A stretch of 64,000 bases of DNA from Cheilinus undulatus (Eukaryota > Chordata > Actinopteri > Labriformes > Labridae): contig NC_054871.1 of the NCBI RefSeq assembly GCF_018320785.1, positions 15,992,339 through 16,056,338 on the forward strand. The letters are read 5' to 3'. Under the pieces are notes generated by a model. That model had not been told where the DNA came from. It did not search any database and saw only the letters and a program-made list of their open reading frames with translations. Below are positions 24,904 through 35,659 of this stretch, one piece after another. The stretch's first letter is position 1. Each line of letters starts with the position of its first letter. Made by a program: the position numbers and the translations under genes.

Positions 24904-25916
24904 GAGGTTTTTTTCTTTTTGATTAATGAAATGTTGCTAAGTCTGTAATGTTTGCAGTGTGATTATTTCATGAATGTAATTGGTACACTTTGGTTATGAA
25001 TAAAGTTGAATTGAAAAAACTTCTAAAGCATGGTACCTGCAAAATATGACCTGTTCTGACTGATGAAGCGTGCCATAGTAGTGGTCTGAGAGAGTGGGGA
25101 GAAAGTGCACTGATCCGTGTTCTGTACGTGATGTAGGTAAGTAGAATTTTCATGTGAAAAAAGTCATTGTGCTTCCTTTGACAATCAAATGTTTTGTGAA
25201 TATCTGCCATGGGAAATTTATCTAAAAGATCTATTTTTTTTAATCAGTGTACTTCATTTTCTTTGGAAGGGGCATCAATATTTATGTCACTGTTTCATAA
25301 CTAGTTTGAAAAGTCATAACATGAGTTCTAGGCACCTTTATTTTGGCTCCGACCTGTTATATTTCTGCGTGATGGTCTGTATTCTCTGTCCTTCTAGGGA
25401 TGGTTTTAGCATATTTTGTTTTATGGGATTTCAGGAGTATTTTTGGTCCGGACTAGAGACTGAATTTCCCCCAGGACAACAAAGCTGAAGATGAAGTCGG
25501 GGGCTGCAGACAGATAGGCAGCAGATACAGGAGAGAGATTGGAATGAAACAAAAGACAAAGAGAAGTCCAACTGGGAGATGAGATCAGACTTCCTCCCTG
25601 CCAACATTTAGCTGACTCTCTCTCACACACAAGGAGAGCAGCTCTGCTCTTATCAGCCTGTCCTGTTAGAGTTTCCCCGCATTAGTGAGATAAAGCAGCA
25701 CTCAGCAGCACTTAACCTGTCGGTGTACGGCTGAATTAGATTTGATGGAGGAGGAAGACGGAGAAACCCTGCAGCAGATAGGGTCAGCTCTGTGTTCACT
25801 ATGACTGTAAGAGAATGGCAAAGGCTATCTGAAGAGTTCTCGTCACAAAACAAGAGAACAACATTCATCTGTTGTTAAAAGAAGAGGGGATGCTACACAA
25901 CTGTAGCCTGGCCCTG
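24904..25916. other. no gene seen
   Basis: It includes a retroelement-tail-like motif (ATGAATAAAGTTGAATTGAA) near 24,995-25,015. Nothing else was recognised. Confidence 0.4.
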
Positions 25917-26107
25917 TCCCTACTTTTTTGAGATATGTTGCTGCAAATTAAAAATGAGCTTATATTTTTAATGAAATGACAAAATATCTTAGATTTTAAC
26001 ATCTGATATGTTGTCAATGTTCTATTGGGTTTATGAGATTTGACAATTATTGCATTGTTTTATTTACACCCTAAACACAGCAGCCCAGCTTTTTTGGAAC
26101 TGCAATG
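25917..26107. mobile_element. truncated copy of the 1,441-2,791 transposon
   Basis: It parallels 2,636-2,793: TTTTTTGAGATATGTTGCTGC, TGTTCTATTGGGTTTATGAG and a terminal GCTTTTTTGGAACTGCA. Only the right end is preserved. Confidence 0.75.
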
Positions 26108-26980
26108 TCAAACAGAACATCCATGAATAAAAGGAAAAAGGGAGCTTGATGTGGGGATTGTAGTTTGATGGATAAAAATATGTGTTCTTCATTTTAGCTT
26201 TGAGTTTCTGACAAAGTTCAAACATTAATCTCCACTAGAGTCTGCCTTTAAATAAAGCACATAATCAGCATAAAGCAGTTGCCCTCTTAAAGGTTAACCA
26301 ATTTAAAGGCTTGTGTAATGCTAATCATGACATTAAAATCTGTAGCTTTATGGTAATGAGACTGGCATTATGATTACAAGAGCATCTCTCACCCAGCAGA
26401 CTCGGGTCAAGCACCCCCGTCAGCAGGTGTCACTGGTTAGGCTCCCCTTTCAGCAACACACTGAACTTAATCCTTCTTCAGTGCCGCTGACATGTTTTTG
26501 ACCCCCTGCTCTGGTAACTGCAGTAACAACAAAGAGGATAAGAAGCACTGAGAGATGATCATAGATGATAAAGAGCTCCATCTGCTGGTATTTAGAGAGT
26601 AATACAAGAGGTAACTGGGCCAAAACTCCACAATATCACTCCTTCACTTTTTTTATTCCAGTAGAATAAATTCTTAAAAGCAGGCCTGTTTGATTAAAAA
26701 TCCCTTAAATGACCTTAATCATCAAGTAATCAATCATCAAGACTTTGAAATATAAGACTAATAAGAAAAATGTATAAAATAGGGTTTAAATCATATCTGC
26801 CACACAGTTTAAAAAACCAAACACCACAATCTTGATCTAATTTTTAAGCATATTGAATATCTGTAGAATATGTTTAGATAGGTCACTCTGAACAATCAGA
26901 CTGTCAGTAAATGAACCTTATATCTAATAATCACCTTGCCCCTACTAAATGTTAAACATCCTGCAATGTCTTTTTACTGC
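26108..26980. other. no gene seen
   Basis: AT-rich spacer. Confidence 0.4.
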
Positions 26981-26989
26981 TTTACTGAA

Positions 26990-27465
26990 TCTCAAGAAAA
27001 GCTTATTGTGGTAAAATGGCTCACCTCATATGCACATTTGCACTAATTAATCTATTTAGTGTACAAATTACTAATTTAATCTATTTACGAAACTCATATG
27101 CTGTAAGTTATAAATATATTCACTGTAAACATTGTAAGAAGGCCCTCTGTGGTAAAATGCTTCACCACATATGCAAATTTACACTAACCAGCTATCTTTA
27201 ATTATCTTATCACCCACATCACTGTATACTTCTGATAGTCATGTCTAGTCAGCATCCTTGCACCTTTTGCAAATCTTGCAAACATATTATCAATGCACAG
27301 ACTTGTATTCTAGAAAAATACCTACAAGAGCTTGTACATATTTAAATCTTAATATCTTAGACTTTTGTTATATTTAATGTTTAATTCCTGTACACTGAAA
27401 CTAAAGCAAATGAGTCAAATTCCTTGCTGTGATCATACTTGGCCGATAAAGCTGATTCTGAAAGG
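26990..27465 (+). mobile_element. LINE 3' tail relic with internal duplication
   Basis: The end ATACTTGGCCGATAAAGCTGATTCTGA matches the usual 3' tail of fish L2-type LINEs. Within it, GTGGTAAAATG(G/C)(C/T)TCACC recurs at ~27,009 and ~27,151, a diverged ~140-base duplication. No coding part was found. Confidence 0.5.
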
Positions 27466-27469
27466 AGGA

Positions 27470-27810
27470 CATATTTGTGGGCCACATTTGGGAATCTTCA
27501 AAATCAGCCTTCTACACGCTACTGCAATGTAACCAGTCTTCAAATACACCCTCCTAAGGATGCAGTTCCTGAATTGGGACACAGTTGTGTACACGGGTTA
27601 TCATTCCAAGGGTATTGCCAGCATTTTTCTGATCGTGTTTGTCTCCATGGTGCATTCTCATTCAGTGGCCCTGAGGTGAAAAACAGTATCAGTATTTTCC
27701 AGCATTATTGGCCTTTAATAAGAACAATAAAAACAGTCCAGAAACCTCTGTGGTTTTCAGCCAAAGCAACTGTGTACAGTAGTAGGCCAGTAAAATTACA
27801 ATACAGTCTG

Positions 27811-27854
<44 letters not shown>

Positions 27855-28520
27855 ATTCGTGAATAAAACAAGAAAATTCAGGTTGAACAGAGGAATTAAT
27901 CGAAATAGCTGAGGTCCACTTGTTTCACTGTTAGAGGAGGTCACTCTGTAACAATGATTCTCTGCACCTGTGTGAATGCATCCATATGAAGAAGTAGGCC
28001 TGACAGCAGAAAGTTATTAAAACAAAAAAATGCTTGGCTATAATCAAGACAGTGGTCCTCACATCAGTAGCCAGTTAAAAGCTTTGCAACCAGCATGAGT
28101 CCCAGCTCAAACTGATGGATCCAAATGTGAACTTTTATCAAACGGCTGGAAAAACACTTGTGCAAAACCTGGGTGGGACACGGCAAAACCATAAAGAAAA
28201 ATCAGGAAATAATGAGGTGACAAAAGTGGAATTAAAGTAAGAAATCATGAGTAAGGTGTCAAAAACCTCACGCTTTGAACAAAAAACTAACCTTTAAATA
28301 ATATCCCTGTTTCAGGCCACAGTCAAAGTGTATAATTAGCCAGTATGGTGCTAAATGTCCAACTTTCTGATGCAGCCAGGAAGAATACGGGATCAGTACA
28401 TTCAGTTGATATCTCTTCAATAGAACGGCCACTCACGGTGCAAGTATCTGTAGTCCAAGAGACTAAATGAAACCTTCAAGTTTTACGTGAACAGCTGGTC
28501 CGCTGATTTGAGCGTCCTAC
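27470..28520. other. no gene seen; TA/TG microsatellite
   Basis: A (TA)n(TG)n tract occupies 27,813-27,854. The rest is spacer downstream of senp5. Confidence 0.5.
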
Positions 28521-28521
28521 C

Positions 28522-28527
28522 TTTATT
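28522..28527 (-). promoter_or_regulatory. candidate senp5 poly(A) signal
   Basis: This is an AATAAA on the minus strand about 520 bases after the senp5 stop, and the clearest signal in the expected interval. It implies a 3'UTR of roughly 28.5-29.05 kb. No transcript evidence is available. Confidence 0.45.
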
Positions 28528-29047
28528 AACACGTTAGAAAAACAAGCAAATAACAGTTAGCATGACACCGCTGCAGAGCCCAGCATAAAACAAACATAAA
28601 AATGTCATCAAGGGGTAAAATGTCCGTCCACAAGGTAAGGCCACTCCAGTTGAGATGGAAGCTCTGTCCCAGTGGTCCAGGCAGATCAAGCCTTTGCCTT
28701 CAAAGTCTGAAATCACTTGAGTCCTTACAGGTGGCTGAAATACACCGCGGGTTTGCAAATGTAAAAACAACCTATAGCATACTGGGTCCAGCACTTTTGT
28801 AGGTCAGTAGGGGCCGACATCAGTAGTCCTTTGCAAGTTAGAATCTGCTTTGCTAAAGGCTGTTATTAACCTCCAAAAGTCACAAAAAATCGGAGTGACC
28901 TGCCCCTTAACACGTAGTCAGGGCTCCGTGGCTTTCAGATGGCCAGGGTGGGTTAGCTTATGTAAGAGGCTGACATTATAACAGGACTCCTGACAGACTT
29001 GAACGGACGTCTCAGTCAGTGAGAGAAGATGACCATCATTCAGTCCT

Positions 29048-29158
29048 TCAGTCATTGAGGTGACAGTTGCACAGCTCCTTGTAGATTCTCTTGCGTATTT
29101 GAGGCATGTCCTCCTGACTGAACTTCAGAGGCTGCTTCATGGAGAGACAGCGGCAGTA
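29048..29158 (-). CDS. senp5: senp5 exon 10, C-terminus and stop
   Basis: It begins YCRCLSMKQPLKFSQ and ends KELCNCHLND followed by TGA at 29050-29048. The closing RKRIYKEL block is the family signature. The acceptor is CTGCCAG. Confidence 0.95.
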   Translation of the reverse strand, partial: YCRCLSMKQPLKFSQEDMPQIRKRIYKELCNCHLND

Positions 29159-32100
29159 CTGGCAGACAGAGAGAAAGACCAGTGAGGGGAAACTGTAACA
29201 ACAGCTCTGTTGACATCTTTAACAGTCTTTGAGCCCTTTTAAGTGTGGATTTCATTTATGCAGGGCTAAAAAAATGACCATTTTTGTGAAAGTTTACTTG
29301 AAATTACTGAAAAACCCAAGGAAATTTTATGAAATTACTGGGAAAAGTCCCAAAATTTGAAAACACAATCCTGAAGATTTCTTTAAGAAGTTTCCAAAAA
29401 GTCCTAAGAGAAATTCAGAAATGCCCTGGAAAATCCTGAAAAGGTTTCTTAATATACCCCCAAAATTCCTGAAATATCCTGATAAGGATTCTCAAATCTC
29501 TAGGGTAAATTCCCTAAACATTCAGCTGATACTTTCTGAAAATTCAGTAGTCCAAAAATCCTTGGAAAATGCACACAAAAAGGGAAGAAACCAGACAACC
29601 AGGTATTTAGGATACGAAAATGAAGACTGAAGCACATGCATTTGTGTTGGTATCCATGATTGAAATATGATGGCTTTTTTATTCCATTACAATAAAGGCT
29701 ATATTTTAGTATTTTCCCCCCAATTTTTACCTTCTTTTTTCAAGCTTAGAGTGCCTGGTTCCTTCCTTTTTGGTGTACCAAACTAAAATTTCTGAAGACT
29801 CCTGTGGAAAATCCTGAAGTGAAAATCCCCCTAAATTTTCAAGAAACTCAAGTATCATCAGCACAAAAATCTACTACAGTACCAGAAAAGTAATTGGAAA
29901 AAAAATTAGGCAAATTTGTGAAAAATCTCTTGAAACTTCCTGATATGCAAATGGAGATATTATTCTCCTTTGTGCCTTTTTGGGAGGAAAAATAAATGAT
30001 GCAATCTGAGCAGACAAACTGGGTCTTGAGAGGAGGACAAGAATTAAAACTGAATAAAAAAGAGGAGGAAATCTGTGAGTTTGTCCTCAACTCACCTCAA
30101 GGACAAAAACGCCACAGTCACTGTCATTTTTCTGCTGAGGAATCCCCTGAGGAGTCAAAAAATCAAGAAGTTACACAGAGAAAAACAAAGGTCACAGTTC
30201 TAACTATCTCTACACGTAAAGCTGTGCACAAGGTAAATCCAACTGTTTTATACAATAATTATTTATTAAGAGCTTTCAATTATTAAATAATATTAATAAG
30301 GAAAACAAAACATGTGTTGTTTTCATTATTACTTAACACTGTTGAACAATAATACAGTGCACCAGTAAAAACTGTACTAATGATCCTTACAGTCTAAATT
30401 CAAGGTTACCTTGATGATGGTAATCTTCCAGCCCTTCTGGAAACCTGCTTGTTTCTTCTCTTTTGCTTCAGACAGAATATACTTCAAGATGTTCTGATAG
30501 AAAAACAAACAGAGAGAGAGAGAGCAAGAGAGAAAGAGGGGAGATCTGTGTCAAAATGTCAGCTTTGCAGTAGATTTAAAGAAGGAAAGGAAAATTCAGG
30601 TGAATTTGTGGTTTACTGTCAAACTCAGCCATATCATCAACCTTGATAGGAGAACTGAAACATAAACCCTGTGCTTTAAAAGAATAACAATAGAAATTAA
30701 AGCTGCTTTGTACAACTCAAGTTAATTTATTTGCAAATCTAGTGGGTGAAATGCAGGGATTGATGATTGGACGGTTTGAACTCGTTGTTACCAAACCTCC
30801 AAATATGTAACTTGCAACACTCTCTTCTTATTTAATAATAATTAATGGAAGCTTTGATCATTATAATGGTACTAAGATCAGAAGTTAAGACTTGGAACAT
30901 TTGTGTTTAAACCTAATGTGGAGTAGTTTAAGCTTTTTCAATCCAAATTCCAAAACTTAATTTACAATCCAGAGTAATCAACGCGCTCAGAGGAACTCAC
31001 ATCTGTGGTGTGCCTGAAAACGATGCCTTGGCTGTCGTAGTAACTGATGGTTTTGGTTGCCATGGTTACTGTGACAAGGGACCAGTGGATTTCTAAATGG
31101 ATGGGAATTAACAACAGCGTCTTGGAGAACAGGTCAACCTGGAATAATCCCATGACAGGAAACAAGTCAGATTATCAGGCAGAAATAAATATGAAAAAAG
31201 ACAATCAGACTTTTAAGTATTTCAGCGTGCTGCTGGAAACTTTTTGATAGAAGTAAAATTGCACCATGGCTGTCTGAGGGTAAGTCTGCACCATGCTGTC
31301 ACAAATACTATTAAACTTCAAGCTAATCATCTTCCTCCTTACTTTCTTAGTCCATCTCTTCACGCCATCATAACCCTTGGCAACGAGCTGCTTATGGAAA
31401 AAACTGTTGAAGAAATGAACCTGAGAGAAAAAGGAAACACACAAACACATTACACAACTAACAGCTGTATATTCAGGAAGTTAAAATCACTTTAAATAAC
31501 ATAAGTAAATTAAATTCTCCTTTGTAACGGCTTGAAATATTTACAACACAGTCCTCCTAACACACGTCTCATACCTTGTGTTGTGTGGCCTCCATGATGA
31601 GCTCTCCATACATGTTGATAATCTGAAGAGACAAAGACAGAAACTGAAGGCTGCTGAAACAAATACACTATTTCTTAGTGTATTCTGTTTCTTCAATGCC
31701 AGCCACATATGTTGGCGTTCTCTTCATCCTCTCTTACCTGGTCATTAAGCCAGTTCTGTTCCTCCAGCGTGCCGAGATCCTCCAGGCTCAACGTGTGTTT
31801 GTTATAGGTCACCATAAATCCAGCGACAGGAGCAGAGGCCAGCGCCGCCCTGTACCGACTCATCTGTGCTTTGACATCCACTCCCCTACAACAAACACAT
31901 CAGAGGAGAAATGATGTGGAAATTCCATGACAACATCAGAAGTGTTTACCATGTCACCAAAGTTTAGGATAACTCCCCAAATTCCCAAAGATGTTTCTTA
32001 AGGTTAGAGTGAAAAGTTTTGAAAAAAATCCTGCATTATTCCCCTACTCTTTTGATCAAGTTTCTGCAAAAATTTCAAGGAAAATTTCTGAAATACCTGA

Positions 32101-35100
32101 CAGTTCAGGGGAAAACTTTCAGGAAAAATTCAGAAATCCCCAAACTTCAGAAAAACATTGCTAGACTTTCCCTGAAAACTGTTATGAAATTTCCAAGGAT
32201 GTTTCCCTAAATTCCAAGGAAATTCCAAAAAAAATTTCAGGAGAAAAATTCTCAAAATCTCTCCAATTGATAATTGGGAAAGTTAAAAGAAAAGTAACCT
32301 GGAACAGTTTGCTTATGTCTTCAGTAAAACTTCCAAAAGTCCTGGGAAAAATTCCTTAACCTTTTATAGAATTTCAAAGGTCCAGGGGGAAGTCCTGAAA
32401 ATTCACTGGAGGGTTTCCAAAAATTCTCTGGAAAAATTCTGCAAACTGTATATGAAAATTCTTTTGAAATTCTTGGGAAAATCTTAGTCAAATACCAGAA
32501 ATTCATTGAATGGGAATCCAAATATTTCTGATTAAAGTTTTAAAAGATTGCAAAGGAAATTTTATGGGCATTTTCAGGATTTTTTTCCAGTAATTTTTCA
32601 TAAACTTTAGTAAAAATGCCCAAGAAATTTTCTGGATTTTCATATTAAAAAAAAGAAAATTCAGGTAAAAATGTAAACTTCCTGGTAAACTCTGGTTAAT
32701 GTCCTTCTGATCTTGAAATGTTCCTGTTAAACTTTCTGAAAAATCCTTGGAAAAAATTACCCTGATTTTTTTCAATCAGTTTTTGGAAAATTTTATGTTT
32801 CCAAAAATTTTGCTTGACATATTCCCCAAAGTTTCTGGCATGTGTTTTTTGAAAATTCACGAGAAAAAATCCACAAAAACCCCTGGGAAAATTTCAAGGA
32901 TTTGTGACAAAAACGTTTCAATAGTCCCACAGAAGAAAAAACATACAAATAATCCTAGCAAATTTCAAAATAATTTCTGTAAAATAAAAAATAAAAACAA
33001 AACAGAAAAAAAACCCTGGGACAGAAATTTCCTTGAATCCCCAGGAAAATTTCAGAAAATTTACCTGGAAAATTCCCAGTAATTCACGGGACCTGTAATT
33101 CAAGTGGGGGCTGAGGAAGAAAACATGGATTCTTTCTGTGTTTTTACCTGTCGCTGAGGTCAGAGTTTCCTTTCTCTTTCAGATATTCCAGCACATCCAT
33201 CTCAGTGAGCGGGATGAATCCACCGTACTTAATGTAGAAGCTCTCAAGAAACTCTGAAAGACAAGAAAAATATGACAGATGTTTACAGCATGTTTTGGCT
33301 TCTAACAGAATAAAGCTTTTTGATTTGAAGTAAAGTATCTGTTGGTGTCGTGGATAACGTGGATTTAACAATGCCTAATGAAACTGATTGGACTATCTTT
33401 CATCATAACTTCACAAGGAGAGTTTCATTCAACATTTCATAACCATTAGGTTACAACAAAACACTTCCACTCATCTACAAAATTTCAAGATTTCTTTTTA
33501 CCCAGGAATTTGTTTTTTATTTAGGAAAGAGTAAAATATCCCACAGAAATGAATCTCTGTAATGCAGAGACCAAAGATTATACCACTTAATGATGAAGGC
33601 ACATGTTTTAAGAAAGCAGCATAACACAAAAAGGAAACTTTGATTGCGTTAAAGGTCAATTATTCACCATGCTTCATTTTAAAATACAATGATGGAAATT
33701 CAGTGAGACTGTCTCCATAAAGACTACATCTTACCATGGATAATATCAGTCAGTTTCTCCTGGTTTTCTTCATCCCTTATCTTCTCATCTGCTTCTGGTC
33801 CCAGTTCTTCCGCCAAGGCCTCTTTCTCCCAGGTTCCAGTCTGGCAGTACAGCCAGTGGTCTCTTAAAGCGCAGCAGTGCTGCTTGCTGGTTACTGTAAT
33901 GGGGCCGAGGTAAACAGGAGCAACCTTCACTGGATGGGGAGAAGTCTCCACCTCCATTAGTGTGCAACCGTAGTCATCATTTGTCTGCATGAAGATGTCT
34001 CCATTGGAAAGTGTTACTGATTCAGATCCTGAGTTTGTTTTGTCAGGGGTCAGGTCCACCTGCATGTCAGAGTCCAGGTCCAGTGGTGGCTCTGGTTGCT
34101 GCGAGCCAGGCAGCAGTCCATTTCCCATCTCATTAACAGCAATGCTGCCCATCTTTGCCTCCTCTTCAGAGTCTGTGTCAGAGAGGTCCACTGTGTCTCC
34201 ATTTCCAAACGGTGATTTAACTTTTATGGGGTCAAGATCTTTCTGTACATCTGTCAGCATCGCCTGCCTCTGTGTTAGCATTGATCGAGGTATGATAAAT
34301 GATTTAAAACGGAAGTCAACCCCACCTAAAACTCCCCTTTTTATTCCTTCATCTACCTCCTTTTTAGATGCAGATGTAACCCCCACATATTTTCTTCCTC
34401 CTCTCCCTCTTCCTCTACTTCTACCTGCTAGTGCTCCCCTTGTTGAAATTTCCGTAAATCTCATCTCTACATCCTTACTATCGCCACTATCTTTCCCTCT
34501 AGCACCAGTAACCTGTGTCTCTTCTATTGAAAATTCCTCCTTTTCCTGCACATCCTCTTTTTCTGAAGAAGAAAAGTTCTTGATTGGTCCATCCTGCAGG
34601 GAGACCATGACAGGGAGGTCAACAGGCATCTGTGCCTGACTCTTAGACACTTGTGGAGTCGTCTGCACCTCCTCATCTTCATCCTCTGCTTCCACCACTT
34701 TCTCCTCAGACAAATCAAAACTGTTGATTTGCGTCAGCTGGCTGCCCAAGTCTCTTTTTGGGGTGTCAAAGCCATTACTACCAGCACCCCTTCCCCGTGC
34801 TCTCCCCCTCCCTCTTGCCCTCCCTCTTCCTGGTATTCTGACATTGTGTCCTGTACTGTTAGGGCCACAGCAGTCACACGCTTTAGGAGTTCTCTTCCTG
34901 CCTGATGTGCGGCCATTGACCGGGGCTTGAACAGGGGTTGGTGTCTGAGTAGAGGACCGAGCTGATGCTGGGCTGGAGTCAGGAGAGAGAGCTTTAGCTG
35001 GGGTTACAACAGCATCAGCAGAAGTCAGGGAAGAGGGCTGGGTCAAGTCTGAGTTAGAGGTAAGGTCTGTGGTGAGGAGTTTGGCTGGGGTTTGGGTGAG

Positions 35101-35235
35101 ATCCTGGTCTGTAATGTCTCTGGGAGGGGGCGCTATGGGAGCCGCTTGCAGAGGAGGTGCTGTAGTAGGAATGGTTAGATGGGGTGATGCTGATGGCGTT
35201 GTTTTCATTGGGGATGCAGAGCCGCTGTGAACCAT
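29048..35235 (-). CDS. senp5: SUMO-specific protease, SENP3/SENP5 class (9 coding exons)
   Basis: Cysteine protease (C48/ULP family) that removes SUMO from proteins and matures SUMO precursors; family members SENP3 and SENP5 act in the nucleolus. I joined nine exons, 35235-33735, 33253-33148, 31885-31738, 31622-31575, 31420-31343, 31138-31001, 30493-30410, 30146-30096 and 29158-29048. All introns are GT-AG and all phases agree, giving 754 residues, close to the length I recall for human SENP5 (755). The catalytic domain fills the last ~220 residues: His645 in EIHWSL, Asp662 in YYDSQG, Gln706 and Cys712 in QQKNDSDCGVF, and the family C-terminus IRKRIYKEL. HFFNSFFHKQL and GYDGVKRWTKK match SENP5 better than SENP3. 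The start chosen is the first in-frame ATG in the large exon (GTCATGG, good context). The 500-residue N-terminus is disordered, with a CDCC cluster (120-123), RG tracts (136-151, 271-282), an acidic run and two VDL(S/T) motifs. A SENP3 paralogue is the main alternative name. Confidence 0.9.
29270..29560. repeat. AATTCC/GGAATT degenerate repeat, block 1
   Basis: Imperfect iterations of CCCAAAATT and AATTCCTGAAAT in the last senp5 intron; weaker continuation near 29,780-29,960. Confidence 0.65.
30096..30146 (-). CDS. senp5: senp5 exon 9, catalytic Cys
   Basis: A 17-residue exon, GIPQQKNDSDCGVFVLE, with the nucleophile Cys and the oxyanion-hole Gln six residues before it. Both are intact, so the enzyme should be active. 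The acceptor is CTCCTCAG and the donor GTGAGT. Confidence 0.95.
30410..30493 (-). CDS. senp5: senp5 exon 8
   Basis: It encodes NILKYILSEAKEKKQ then AGFQKGWKITIIK, equivalent to the NIRKYLLTEA helix of human SENP5. Both ends are phase 0; the donor is GTAACC. Confidence 0.93.
31001..31138 (-). CDS. senp5: senp5 exon 7, catalytic His and Asp
   Basis: It begins VDLFSKTLLLIPIHLEIHWS and carries the catalytic His (IHW) and Asp (YYDSQG). Both ends are phase 0; the donor is GTGAGT. Confidence 0.96.
31343..31420 (-). CDS. senp5: senp5 exon 6
   Basis: It encodes VHFFNSFFHKQL followed by VAKGYDGVKRWTKK, a highly diagnostic SENP3/5 segment. Both ends are phase 0; the acceptor is CTCTCAG and the donor GTAAGG. 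Confidence 0.95.
31575..31622 (-). CDS. senp5: senp5 exon 5
   Basis: A 48-base, 16-residue microexon encoding IINMYGELIMEATQHK, the direct continuation of NWLNDQ in SENP3/5. Both ends are phase 0; the acceptor is CTTCAG and the donor GTATGA. Confidence 0.93.
31738..31885 (-). CDS. senp5: senp5 exon 4, start of protease domain
   Basis: It encodes GVDVKAQMSRYRAALA through LEDLGTLEEQNWLNDQ. The NWLND motif is the conserved SUMO-binding and core-fold entry of the ULP protease domain. Phases are 2 in and 0 out; the donor is GTAAGA. Confidence 0.95.
32000..33090. repeat. AATTCC/GGAATT degenerate repeat, block 2
   Basis: About 1.1 kb of AATTCC, TTTCAGGAAAA and CCTGGGAAAAT iterations filling most of the intron between senp5 exons 3 and 4. 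Open frames inside are repeat artefacts. Confidence 0.75.
33148..33253 (-). CDS. senp5: senp5 exon 3
   Basis: It translates as EFLESFYIKYGGFIPLTEMD and on to SDLSDR, matching the helix-rich segment just before the SENP5 catalytic domain. The acceptor is TTTCAG and the donor GTAAAA; phases are 1 in and 2 out. Confidence 0.92.
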
Positions 35236-35303
35236 GACGTCCTCTTTTGGCTCTTCAACCCCATCCCCAACTCCTCCTCTCCTCACTCCTGCGCTCTCCT
35301 CAC
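33735..35303 (-). CDS. senp5: senp5 large N-terminal exon (exon 2)
   Basis: This exon encodes residues 1-500 from the ATG at 35235. The reading frame stays open upstream to about 35,345, but there is no ATG there. A usable acceptor (CCACAG) lies just before 35303, so 35303-35236 would be 5'UTR or an N-terminal extension. The donor is CATG|GTAAGA (phase 1). The sequence is rich in Ser, Thr, Pro and Ala, then RG, then acidic. It ends with a more conserved-looking block around KQHCCALRDHWLYC. A long first coding exon carrying most of the N-terminus is also the human SENP5 arrangement. Confidence 0.85.
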
Positions 35304-35659
35304 CTGTGGCCACCAAAAGTTTCGATGTTTCCTTTTCTTGTTATCCTAACACTTCCTTCCAGGTATTCTTCTGTAAAGCACTTTGCTGTGTGGAGAAGAT
35401 GCTGCTCTCATGCTTTACCAACCACACAAATTATTTACATATCAGGAGACAAGAGCATGGCAGGGTTTGAGTGTTCCTCAGTGAAGGGTAGAACCTGTGT
35501 GGAATATAAAAAGAATTAGTTAGACATTGTTGTAGTAAAGGAGGCAAGAAGAGGGAGGAGGATACAGAGGGAGAACATGCAAACCATCCAATAAGGCTGC
35601 CACAATATAAGAATTTAAGCTTTGATAAAGGGATATACAATAATATCAGCATAACACCC

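Noticed and set aside
27689..27944. Frames containing Tyr-Ile repeats
   Set aside because: They translate a (TA)n(TG)n microsatellite.
32019..33103. Several 60-110 codon frames in both strands
   Set aside because: Products of the AATTCC degenerate repeat within a senp5 intron; low-complexity Phe/Lys/Asn composition.
33989..34639. 216-codon plus-strand open frame opposite senp5 exon 2
   Set aside because: It is the mirror of a Ser/Thr/acid-rich coding exon; long antisense frames are expected from that composition, and there is no independent family match.
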